Positions 45,457 to 56,521 of a stretch of DNA of 64,000 nucleotides are shown here, piece after piece. This DNA is from Cyathus striatus (Eukaryota; Basidiomycota; Agaricomycetes; Agaricales; Nidulariaceae): assembly GCA_025738555.1 (NCBI GenBank), contig JAOVFP010000012.1:1302001-1366000 (forward strand), in the 5' to 3' direction. The stretch's first letter is position 1, and the number at the start of each line of letters is the position of its first letter. The notes under the pieces are model-generated. The model searched no databases, had not been told where the DNA came from, and worked only from the letters and a program-made list of their open reading frames with translations. The position numbers were made by a program, and so were the translations under genes.

Positions 45457-48400
45457 CTAACGTACACATACTTGAATAAACGGCTTCAAGGCCAGAACTC
45501 CATCGCTCCACTTGCGTTTAATAGCAGGGTAAATTTGGGTTTTGTTAGAAATTATGTGAACACGATCGTCCAGTAAATCCTTCCAAAGACCTACACCAAA
45601 CTCTTTGAAGTTGTTGAATGCACTTGCTACATCTGCTCGCCCACTGTAGGGGTGAACTGCGAAATGAACCTGCGGTTGACAGGCTACAACAAATATAGTT
45701 CGAATCACCGCTGGAATTAGTTGCGAAGAGTCTGGGTCCCTGTAGAATATGATACTATTCCTTGCCGTGTTATGTTTTGACGATAATTGATGTCCGCTGA
45801 CTGTGTAACGATCGTACTGGGTCACTATAGCAGAATTACCTCCCAAACCCGCTGCTTCAGCAACATCAGCGTCAAGCTTGATCCGCTTTCCACCTACGGG
45901 TTGACGTACGTCGTCCGCCAAGAATTGCATATCACTTATTAGAGTCCCCGATTGAATATCGGGAAAGCAGTCTTCAATGATTTTGCTGCTCTGTTTGAGA
46001 ATTTCAGGACACCCTGGGCACTGTAAGAATACCCGAAGTTCTGATGCAGCACAGAAAGCTCTCAGCATAGATGCTTCCAGCTCTTCTAGAAGGGCCTTTA
46101 GTATGGATTCTACATGATTGATGATCAGGACAAACCAAATTTGAAGTTAATGTTCTTCTTCTGCAGGTTACCGATTACCCGTTCAAACGGAAACATCCAC
46201 CAGCCATGAATAGGCCCAAACAAGTGTAATTGTTCTGCCAGGTGAACTGCATTATGATGTATAGGATGGAGATCGACGTCGGGCCTCAGCTCTCGAATTG
46301 AGTGAAGATACGCTAACATAAACTTCTTGTATTCCAGGTCATGATGACCAGGTTTTACTCGGTGAGAGGTAGCATATCTGATAGCGGTAGCAAGAAGCAA
46401 TGTGCTTTCCAGTGCCATTTGTTTCTTTCCACCCATTAATGATTTGCCAGTTTCACTGTCCCACATCTTCGCCAATGAAACAGTCAAGTCGAAGTCAATA
46501 CACGTTCGCCATTGATCGGCTTTCAATTTACCATGAGAAGGTGAACCAAAGTTCGCTGGTGGACCTGCCTGCCAACTTGGACGGATGGTGTGTAAAATGT
46601 CTTCTTGGATACGTTTCAAGTCATCGTGATCGAGAAGAGGGATGCTAGAGTGTGCATCAACAGTGGCCAACTCATTGATATCAATCTCAATACCAGCCAG
46701 CTCGCTGATGACTCCATGCGCTGCTGGGCGGGCTTCATCACCCCCTCCAGACCTTGAGCTGTCAAGCTTTTGACTAATCAATGATGGTGAATCGTTTCGA
46801 AAGGAATGACTTACAAGCACATTAACATAATTCTGCTTCTTAACTCGCCGACCCATATGTTTGAGCCTGCCTAAGACACCAAAATGCTGGCAGAGTGATC
46901 GCAATACCAGTATAGACAATCTACGCAGGCTAGACGATGTCGGCTGGGATGACATCACCTGTAGCCCTTTCTGAATAGCCTTTGCTGTAGGCTCCTCCAC
47001 CTCCGGCTTCTCATTAAGTTCCAGGTTTTCATCCCAATTCATACCTATGACGACGCGAAAATGATGTTTTACGAGACCTAGATAAAAGTTGTGCATCCCA
47101 TCAACAACCGTATACTTCGTCGGGTCCCAATATTCAAGCCGAAGAAGCTCAGACCAACGAATCCCGTTCTTTTTGAAGAGCTGATCTCTTTGGGATTTAC
47201 TAGCGGCATCTCGCCAGGCCATCGCGGCTTTAAGATGTTCTTCATAGGTAACTGGCATCCAGCCAACTGACGAGCAGTTAATATTGTTGATATCCTGCTT
47301 CCTGAGATGGCACAATGAACAAAAGATCGTCGCAGAATGGGACACGCATCCTGTCAGCTTGCGAGAACCCGGTAAATCACATACTGCGGGAACAATGGCC
47401 TCCCAACCACAAATCCCATTAGGATGTTGATGTGTGCGACTATACCAAGTACCCTTATGATAGCTCTGGTGGAAAACATCTATAAGTGGAGCAAGATATG
47501 GATTCAGGCCATCTAAAGATGGTTGGCGAGGTCCCAGTATCAACCCGGTGAGATATATATTCTCTGGTCGATAACGCATGCTTGCAGGTAAGCTAAGACA
47601 TACAAGCGCCAATGACCCCACTGACGCCGACTTTCCTGCGGCTTTGTTGTGATACGGATTGAAGGCATCATAGCTGATGCTCCAGAGTGTACGTAGTTCC
47701 TCATTAGAGTCAACAAAAACTTTCCCATCTGCATCAGTGAACTGGCGAATTGCTGCTGCCTGATTAATATCTCGAAAGCCATCATGGGTCAAGGCTTGTC
47801 TGGTCCGCCTAATCAATTCCTCGACACCGGGGCACGTGTACAGTGCGCCCACGAAGGCCGTGAAGTCTTGCATAACATATGGCCGTGCCAGAACCACAAT
47901 AGTCACACCGTTCGAACAGCGTGTTTCGTTAAGCGCACTCCACACGGCTTTGCATTAGCAAAGCGTTTGAACGTACAGTGAAGCGGGTAGGCATCCTTTA
48001 CACCCGGGGGATAAATTGAAGCACAAGATGGGCAGGTGGCATAGGTTGTCGTTTTGGGTTCCAAATCGAACATTTTCCTCGCTGTCCGCAGGTCGTCCGG
48101 TATTGATCCCAGGAGCAGTGTCTGATCAGTCGAGGTAGCGGCACTCAGCAGAAGCTTGGCCATTCGGAGGATGAAGTTGCAAGTAGGGCGTGCAGCATTC
48201 GCAAAAACACTAACGGCGACCGTAAGGAAAAGGCAAACTGCCAGAGCTGGATGGCTGAGGCGTAGGGGGTGGTCAAAGTGAACATCTGTTGAACGAGTTA
48301 TTTATCGCACTATCCCCAGTACTAAGCTACTTACCAGTGTCATAGGATTTCCCGTAGGGAAAGGCCAAATTACTCCAGCGTTCTACGCGCTTTTGAATAT

Positions 48401-48926
48401 CTGCTAGTAGCGAGTCCGCATCCGTATGCACTGAACTTTTGAACAATTCGTTTGCACCATCTCCAGAGGTCGGGACAAGACGAACCCGAGCTATAAGATC
48501 TAGCAGCCAGGACTCTTGGCTCAAGAGATAAGCATGAGCCTGACTCCTAACGGGAAATCTGGCGGCTTCATCCTGCATAGCTGGATTCCGTGTTCCGTTT
48601 TCAAGCCATTCTTGAAAGACTGCATGAATACTGTCGCGACAAAGCGTTAGACTATTATCACACTCCAGTAAGCGCTGGAACATCAGTTGCACATCTATCT
48701 CATAGGGAGAAGGTTGGGGAATCGAAGGCGGAGGTATGTCCTGGGGAGAACATGGGCCAGCTTCAGCAAGAGTAAGCGAAAACACTCGATCTTCAATGCC
48801 TCGAAGATCGTCTTCAGCGTTATTTTCGCTCACATGCGTGATAAGGTCCAATTCGGTCATTGTGACCCCGTTGCATTTCTTGCAATAGCAGATCGCTAGT
48901 TTCTTCTCCTTCTTTGGATGGGGCAT
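45457..48926 (-). pseudogene. Tnp2/CACTA-type transposase, frameshifted
   Basis: Reads from 48926: an N-terminal zinc-finger-like C-Y-C-K-K-C (48335-48926), intron to 48286, then a second exon with ATCPSCASIYPPG, a frame break near 47905 where the two frames overlap, and the core (46136-47940). The core has I-L-G-P-R-Q-P-S-L, VCDLPGSRKLTG, F-C-S-L-C-H-L-R and EYWDPTKYTVVDGMHNFYLG, all characteristic of Tnp2-related transposases of Agaricomycetes. A 50-bp intron (46086-46135) leads to the last exon (A-F-C-A-A-S-E-L-R...). One frameshift is the only visible lesion. CACTA ends were not located. Confidence 0.75.
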
Positions 48927-49079
48927 ATTCCTCTTCGAAGAGCGATTAGTATATAGGTAGAAGCAGTGGCTGGGAACATACCTGAAACTTGATATAATAC
49001 TGGAGATGCAGCAGCGATACAGCTTTTAAAGTCAGTGAGACATGATACTTGATATATATAGAATAAAGGACATACTGAC

Positions 49080-49531
49080 ATGACAACTTCTGGTTTAACC
49101 GATTGAATCGGACCAACGAAGGCGCTTATAAAACAAGACCACCATTGCTCACGATAAGCGGAACAAGGTAGGACACAAGTCCGGATGAAGGAATACCTAT
49201 AATGTTAATATATAAGTCAGAACACGAAGAACGATGTCACAGCAATGAATTCCATGCCTTTACATCTGAGCTTGCGTCGAACCTTTACACTAGATACATT
49301 ACCTGAACCTCGGCACACCCTTACCCTATGCAAAGAGTGGCCACTTGAAGTCCAATCCCATCGACAACAACCACTTCAAGATCAGTCACTTCATGACAGA
49401 AAGTTGGTCTCTAAGCCATGAGGTGAATTGGGTTGACCAGGGAGGGGTGGGTATTCACTACATTCAATTTTGGGCTGGGACAAAAATCAGTATAAAAATG
49501 TGCAGGTAATAATTATTTACGCTCACCCAAA
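49080..49531. other. Intergenic, nothing recognised
   Basis: No gene and no element end that I can support; CACTACATTC at about 49457 has no inverted partner near 45.3 kb. Confidence 0.35.
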
Positions 49532-49800
49532 ATGGCTTTAACACCACAATAGCAGTTCGTGAAGGATTGTGTTTCTGAGCACTTGATCAAGGGTCAGCCA
49601 TTCAAGAAACAGCCGAAGGAGAAGATTGACCTCGTTATTGACTTGGTAAGGGTTTCTGTACTCTTTAGTTTCAGTACTTGTCTAATGTTAATATGTAGAT
49701 GAATCAAAAATTTCCTGTACTACTAGATTATGAAAAGAACTGGGCAGCCATTGACTTTATATATGGATGTACTAAGAATTGTTCGAGGCAGCGAAAATGA
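49532..49800 (+). pseudogene. Relic of the short basidiomycete family (as at 40565)
   Basis: Exon 49532-49645, intron, exon 49699-49800. It keeps the family landmarks F-P-V-L-L-D-Y-E-K-N-W-A-A-I-D-F and a basic end (R-Q-R-K), but has an in-frame TAG at 49550, six codons after the ATG. Short and probably dead. Confidence 0.55.
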
Positions 49801-49806
49801 CCTCGA

Positions 49807-49930
49807 GTCCATTATACGAAGACAATGTCCATGTTATTCTACGACGATATCTACAGTCAATACAGTCCATTATACGAAGACAGTGTCCATGTTATATAAC
49901 CACGACGATATCTACAGTCAATACAGTCAT
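49807..49930. repeat. Tandem duplication, about 60-bp unit, two copies
   Basis: GTCCATTATACGAAGACA followed by TGTCCATGTTAT and ACGACGATATCTACAGTCAA occurs twice in a row. Confidence 0.8.
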
Positions 49931-50082
49931 AACCACTACATATATACAGCGAATGTAGGCTATAAAGCTGTCCCTATAGGTATATATGAAATTGAAGTCC
50001 TACCGTATCAACTTTGGATCAGCCATTACTTCTTCAGCACAGACTGTAGAAACAAACAAATGATCATCAGACTTAGAAACAC

Positions 50083-53000
50083 TTAAGTACGAAAGTAACA
50101 TACCGTATCGGGCAGATCTTCGACAGGACCGGCCTCAACGGCAGCTTTTTGTCCCGTACTAAGGGATTTGTACCAAGTTGTATCATAGAAATTGATTGGA
50201 AGTCTCTGAACACATATTTGCTCTGGTGACGGTTCGTTTGTCTCAGATGGAGGAGACTTAGATGAAGCTCCATTGTACTCCCTGACACAATGAACATTTC
50301 CGCCTCCCTTTCTTAGTCCAGTGCCGTATGCCTCCACGTCCCGGAACAACAAAGAAATACTATCATTAAGCCAGGCTTTCTTCTTTCGACAAACAACTTT
50401 GTTTTGGGTACTTGTACCTTCAACTTCGGTTTCGTCTGAGCTCATCCCCATAGCTCCCAATGCATTGTGGACGCATTCGACACCCCTCCAAAACTGATGG
50501 TTTTCAGCGTTATTGGTCAGGCGAGCCGAAACGACTTTCCCTCTGCATTTCCACGTCTGAAAGTGCATTCAGTATGTGAAAGTAATATGAAGTTAAACTA
50601 TACACATACCCCTTCCCGACGAGTAAACCTACGATTCCTTGCTTTCTCTTCAGCTTCAGCGATAGCTAACTCAGACTTCTTTATGGGATCGATACTTCGC
50701 TGTAACCGCCTGTACTTTAGAGCACTCCATTGTAGTCTTTCACTGATCTTCTTCGCCAGCTTCGCCATTGTCTCTTCTCCCTTAGGAACACAGAAATTGA
50801 CTTGACCATTCAGCACAATCTGGTAATCCAAGGCAAGGAGCCGAATCATCTCCCTGTTCCACTCAGAAGTGAAGGGCACCATCCAATTCAATTTTGGCGA
50901 TGCTGCATTTAGAGTCAGCTTGCAGTCCCTGAACTGTTCGAGTTCTTCTGCAGATGGACAGACAAATTCCGAAGCGTGAGTGTACCACAGCCTTTTTGTC
51001 TCGTTCAGGTAGGTGCGGAGATGTTGCTACGAAAAGGTTAACCTATGTGTCGAAGAATAGAGACATGAACATATGTCAAACATCCAATCATCTTCTTCCT
51101 TTTTCTTACACTTTCTTGAGGAAGGGACTAGGATACTGTTATCGCCTTGGACATTGTTCTCGGTTTCATCCCCGCTATCCATGGGGTCATCCACATCCTC
51201 TGAAGGAGAGGATGCTCGACCTTTGCCTTTGCCTTTGCCTTTGCCTTGGGGACTTTCAGTGGAGCGTATTTCTGAAATAATCTCTCGGATGGATACGTCG
51301 ACCGAAGTCATCACACATCGCGTAACTATTGTTAACTAACAACATTAGTACGAGGTGCACTACTATATAAGAAGACCTCACCTGTTTGGGAGAAAGATAG
51401 ACATTGAGAGCAGGACCAGCCGGCTGCTGTGGGGCGGGAGGTGGGCCGTTCTGCTGGTGGATGTTGGGAGCAGGACCAGCCAGCTGCTGTGGGGAGGGAG
51501 GTGAGCCATCCTGCTGGTGGACGTTGGGAGCAGGACCAGCTGGCTGTTGAGGGGCGGGAAGTGGGCCATCCTGTTGGTGGATGTTGGGAGCAGGGCCAGC
51601 TGACTGCTGAGAGTGAGAGGTAGTAGGTGGGCTGTCCTGCTGAGCGTGATTGGGAGCAGGGTTGGCCGGCTGCTGAAGGGCGGGAGGTAGGCCATCCTGC
51701 TGAATGTGGTTGAGGGCAGGATCAGCTGGTTGCTGAGGTGGACCGTCCAGCTGGTGGAGAGGAGCACCAGCTAGCTGCGATGGGATGGGAGGCTGACTGT
51801 TCTGATGATGAGCATCGACCTCCATCGTTTCCTGCTGATGGGGGATAGGAGTCGGATTGGCCTGTTGCTGTACGATGGAAGGCTGGTTAATCTGCAGGTG
51901 ATCTACCGCCATGCTGGAAGAGGAATCTTGTTGAGGCGTAACTAGCTCATTGGGCATGATGGGCTGTTGAGAGCTGGACGACAAATGGTTGACATTATCG
52001 ACCTGCATTGAGATAATACAGTCCGGTGGAGGACTCTCACAAAAGGCTCCTGGGATGGAAGGAGGTGAAGGTGGAGCAATAGTGCTACCATGCGCTGCCG
52101 CTCCAGGTAGCAGCGATGGATGTGCCGCCATTGGTGGAATAGGCGGGGGTAGTGCTGGGGGTGGACGAACAATGCTCCCCAGAGAGGACTGGAAGAGAGC
52201 CGATGTTCCAGGCAGCAGAGGTGGATGCGCCACCACTGGTGGAATAGGTGGGGGTAATGCTGGGGGTGGATGAACAATGCTCCCCAGAGAGGACTGGGGG
52301 CGAGCCGACACGACAGGCAGCAGAGACAGATGTGCCACCACTGCTGGAATAGGCGGGGGTAATGCTGGGGGTGGACGAACAATGCTCCCCAGAGACGATT
52401 GGGGGCGAGCTGACGTTCCAGGCAGCAGAGACAGATGCAAGACCAATGCCGTTGACGTAGGCGCAGAGGGCATCGAGTGTTGAGGGGGTGGACCAGATGC
52501 AGCGAGTACGGGGCCCTACAGTTATATTGAATAAGGGCATGCTGAAAAGATTAAATGGTACATACCAGCACACCCGCTTCAGATGGCTGGGCAGGATTGC
52601 CGCCAAAAAATGCAGCTGAAGTTCCTGGAAGCAGAGATGGCGGAAGCAATGCACGCGTCGGCATGCTCGATGTTATCAAGCTAGGTGCAGGGGATAGTGA
52701 TTGGTGTGAAGGCGGTCCAGATGCACCAAGTCCGGGGCCCTATAATTGTATTCAGTGATCAATATCAAGACAGTAAGGACGGTATACATGCCTGTGGATT
52801 ACGGAGCGCGCCTTGCGCAACCTCCGCCTGTCCTGGTGCTAGTTCATTGGGCGGCGATGGTTCTTGTTCCACTCAAAAGCAAGTATAATGCTGGCTTGTA
52901 ATATTAGTCTAAAAGGCGGGAGTAAGAGTTCGTTTAATTTATAGCGTATGACTTAGATGTACCTGCTCGACGACCGATTGTGTCCTGCCATGTAGCCTTG

Positions 53001-53340
53001 GTGGAACAGGCTGATATGGATGGCTGGGATCTATGGGAGGGCCTGCACCAGTAATCTAAAAAACTGGGTGTAAGAATACATATAATGGGAGTGTATGACT
53101 GGACGTACTTGCTCACCGGCGAGTCTCATCTTGCCCTGCAGCCTTGGTGGAACGGGACGGTACGGATGGCCAGCATCTACGGGAGGACCTGCAGCAGTAA
53201 TCTGAAGAGTAAATGTAAGAATTCATACAGCGGTCGTTTATGACTTGACGTACCTGCTCGGCTGCTCTTGTCCTACTCCTGTGCCTTGTTTGAATAGGAT
53301 CGGGAAGGCTGCCCCCAGGAGGGCGTTCATCATTCGACAT
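50083..53340 (-). CDS. Large proline-rich repeat protein, transposon-linked
   Basis: First ATG at 53340. Exons 53254-53340, then two 93-nt exons (53109-53201 and 52963-53055) that encode variants of the same 31 residues (I-T-x-A-G-P-P...H-P-Y...P-V-P-P-R-L). Then come one unclear exon, 52566-52739, 51382-52515 and further exons to 50083. The middle is built of 35-residue (L-G-S-I-V-R-P-P-P-A-L-P-P-P) and 20-residue (Q-Q-P-A-G-P-A-P-N) repeats. The C-terminal third is charged (KGKGKGKGKG, coiled coil E-A-E-E-K-A-R-N-R-R) and ends with the block W-R-G-V...A-M-G-M-S-S-D-E-T. I know that block from proteins next to agaricomycete transposons. Two junctions (near 52800 and 51060) are not resolved, so it may be broken. 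Function unknown. Confidence 0.5.
51205..51250. repeat. 6-bp repeat encoding Lys-Gly
   Basis: Run of CTTTGC units, read on the minus strand as alternating Gly-Lys inside the proline-rich protein. Confidence 0.8.
51413..51725. repeat. 60-bp coding minisatellite
   Basis: About five units containing GGAGCAGGACCAGC and GGCTGCTG. Each encodes 20 residues (Q-Q-P-A-G-P-A-P-N-x-H-Q-Q-D-G-x-P-x-x-P) on the minus strand. Frame is kept in every unit. Confidence 0.85.
52085..52440. repeat. 105-bp coding minisatellite
   Basis: Three full units and a partial one with GGCGGGGGTA, GCTGGGGGTGGA and ACAATGCTCCCCAGAGA, encoding 35 residues each in the same minus-strand protein. Confidence 0.85.
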
Positions 53341-53385
53341 CTTTGAGTGAGTAGCATGGCCTGCCGACGACGCATTAAATAACAC

Positions 53386-53560
53386 CTGGTTATTGTGTTA
53401 GTATATACTATTACACCAGTAGAACAGATTAGCATACCCATATAATACCGTATCCAGGGAATACAATAGGACCTAATTATTCTGTTAGTATACTAGTACG
53501 CCAGTGAGACACAATGACATACTTACATTATAAGAATACCGTATCCAGGATACACAATAA
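53386..53560. repeat. Imperfect tandem duplication of about 85 bp
   Basis: ATACCGTATCCAGG, ACACAATA, TATTCTGTTAGTATA and CCAGTAGA/CCAGTGAGA recur in order twice, upstream of the proline-rich gene start. Confidence 0.65.
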
Positions 53561-54542
53561 CAGAGGGCGAGCGAGCGGGGGTAATACTAATAGAGGTTAG
53601 TACTATCAGATCGGGGACGATACTTGAGCGGGGAGCGAGTGGGGAACTGTTCCTTACAATACTAATGGCGCTCATTCATGCTGAAAACCTTGTATTGGTA
53701 TACATTTTATTCTATCTACCTATAATACTACGTTATCTACAATACTACGTTATCTACTCTGAATACTAGTAAACTACTGTAGCTACGGGGAACATGGTGG
53801 TACGAAAGGAAGAGAGAAAAAAAGTTGCTTTGTGATAGGGCCCAGCTGGAGGGCAGGTCGTTGTGGACGCGGAGATAGTGCCGGCGTTTAGGGCTGGTCA
53901 CGGCAACCCACGGCAACCTGCCCTTCAGTTGGGTCGTACCGCAAAGCAAGTGCCGCATCATGTGGATGCTTTCCCTCTCTCTCTTTCTTACTCTCATGTT
54001 CCCGTAGATACAATACATAGATAGTAATTAATATTCGTGTAGCTATAGTAGATATGTATAAAGTAGGACTAGTTGGACTGAAAGAAAGAAACAAATAAAA
54101 GAAAAAATGGATACGAGGTGGAAGTGCAACAAGGGTATGGACTAGGCTTAATGGATTAACTGAGTGGGGACTGAGTGGGGCTGTTCGGATGGGGACTACG
54201 CCGGTAGATACGCTGGAGATTGGAATAATGAAACCAAGCGCCCCTTGGCACAAATCGTTATTATTCAAGGCCATCGCGAAGAATGGAAACGAAGAATAAC
54301 AAAAATTCACTTACGGGTGTATCCTTGCTGTCAATGACGAAGAAATGAAGATACTTCAGATGAGTCGATTATTTTATTAGCATATGCCTGTCTGACGAAC
54401 TAATTGTCTATCTATTGTACAGTCTACAATTCGACAAATTTTTGTCTATCATACAATTGAGTACCTCCACAAGTATGCAGCCGCCCTTTCTATAAGAATA
54501 TCTTCCCTCACTCCGGTGGGAAGTATCTCGTTATTCATAGCC
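53561..54542. other. Intergenic between divergent genes
   Basis: GC-skewed stretches (GAGCGGGGAGCGAGTGGGG) and CTGAGTGGGGACTGAGTGGGG near 54160-54180; a similar CTGAGCGGGG motif recurs at 56315. The string TGCCCTTCAGTTGGG (53918) resembles 56366-56380. Minus frames here have no recognised product. Confidence 0.35.
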
Positions 54543-56200
54543 ATGTCGATTCAAGCTGATTTACCAAAGGTATGTGTAATCGTAACTTTCGTGTCTCGGA
54601 ACTAACGAAATGTACAGTTCACCACGATCCATACCCTTCTTTACCACGAAAAGCCCATCAACGTCCTCAAATTGTGTCCAGATTCATCGAAGTTGTTAAG
54701 TGGAGGTAGGATTGTCTCCTTATGTTTTAAATAAATATAGACTTAATGATGTACTACTAGCTGAAGACGGTACATTTGTCATTTGGGATACGTCTAGCGG
54801 AGTAATTCTCCAGACTGTTAGCCTAGTATTCCATGGTCCTGTATCCGCCGCAGTTTGGATGCCAGAACTTGAAGGCATGTGTTCGAGGTTTGCTGTAGGG
54901 TTTGCAGACGGCTCCATCATGGTATTTCACTATGAAACCACCAAGGTAACTCTCCCTTAGTTTCTTTTTTTCGTTTGTTCATTTTTTCTTTAGTTCGTCT
55001 GCAAAAGTGTTACAGAGGCGCATGAACATCGCGTGGAGGAGATTACATTTGACAAGAGTGGCCAACGTCTTGCTAGTATTGGAACCGGCTGTTTGGTGGT
55101 GTGGTCAGTCAACTCTGGAGGTACGACATTTTGAATACCTTTGTTTCTTGACACTTACGAAAATTATAGGCGACCTCGAAGAGTACGCAAGGACGCCATC
55201 TCAAAACCACATCATCCGTAGCGTCTCCTTCCATGACGATGGAAAACAGATTTTCTTTTCAGTGCTCGAAACGCACGAGCTGTGAGTGTTGCTCCCCATT
55301 TGCAATAATAGCTGATCTCACCTTCATCAGGATTAATTACCAAGTTGATCCTTGGACTCCTCAGTGGAATCGTCGTCTGAGGTCTCGCATGTATGTTTCA
55401 CTTTCTAATTATTCACGACGTTTACTTATACAGGACAAGTGGCCATGCTATTGTCTCTAGCAAGAAGGAGATCCATGTTTCGAATTTATTCAATGGCGTC
55501 GACACATACTCGCTCCCGCCTTCTAAACCAATCAAAACTTACGAACACCCAATTTCCCGCAATTTCCCCATGCAACTTGCTTGCGCACTGGATGGTTCTC
55601 TCGTGATTGTTGGTAGTGATGACGGATCTCCTCGTGTATTTTCACATTTCGGGAGTATGCAGTCGTGTTTGCCACACGAAAGCAACGCTCTGACCCAGGT
55701 TGTTGAGGTAATTCTCCTTCTTTCGGAACTATAGCATTGGTTAACATCCTTTAACATAATTCAAGGCTGTCTCTATCGGTTCAAGGTGTATTGTAGCCAC
55801 AGGCTCCTCGGAAAACAACGATCGCAAGTCACCTTATCCCATTAAACTATGGGATTCAACGCCCGTCGTAAGTACATATCTTGATCTTATATATCCCATC
55901 CATCTCATATCCCACAAGAACACTGTTACACCTAAAGATCCTTCTGAAAAGGATGTCGTTGCGATTTCGAAATCGAAATCACTTACCTATACACAGGTAA
56001 TTGTAATAATAGTTGCTGTTCTGTTTTTCCAAGGACTTCAAGCACTATTGTTAACCAACGCTATTGGAGGATGGGTTGAGGTGCTCCGTTCTTCCGTAAT
56101 GGCATTTACACAGCCAGCTCTCAACACAACCAGCTCTCAAGACAACTCTTCTGTGATAACAATGCTTACACCGCCAGCTCTCAACACATCCAGCTCTTGA
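54543..56200 (+). CDS. WD40-repeat protein with C-terminal membrane segment (copy B)
   Basis: Eight exons: 54543-54569, 54618-54705, 54761-54945, 54994-55120, 55170-55281, 55331-55390, 55434-55707 and 55766-56200. All join in frame to 435 residues. Blades: S-G-A-E-D-G-T-F-V-I-W-D, V-G-F-A-D-G-S-I-M-V-F, I-G-T-G-C-L-V-V-W, V-G-S-D-D-G-S-P-R-V-F and P-I-K-L-W-D. A single hydrophobic helix (VIVIIVAVLFFQGLQALLL) lies near residue 375, followed by a Ser/Thr-rich tail with N-T-S-S. Paralog of copy A with shared exon lengths 88, 112 and 60. It lacks the intron that gives copy A its 26-nt exon, but splits A's third exon in two. Membrane-anchored propeller; partner unknown. Confidence 0.82.
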
Positions 56201-56521
56201 TTTTCGTAGATGCACACTTACATACATCATAACGGACTATGTATAACACAGGTTAGCCTATAGTACTATGAACTCTGAGTTCTCTAGCAGCACTCCCTAT
56301 TCGAGGGAGTGGGGACTGAGCGGGGAAGGCGGAAATTTCACGTGACCGTTGATGCCTTGATGCCTGCCCTTAAGTTGGGACCTATGATAAAAGGAACCAT
56401 AGACGCGTTGTTGAAGATTCTTTCCTCCTCGTCACGTAGATACTGTAGTTACATAGTAGTAGCAATACAATACGTTACTAAATACAATACCTTACAACAC
56501 CTACCGATACAGATTCATACA

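Noticed and set aside
45300..49500. CACTA-type ends for the Tnp2 transposase
   Set aside because: I found no CACTA/TAGTG pair with matching inner sequence on both sides.
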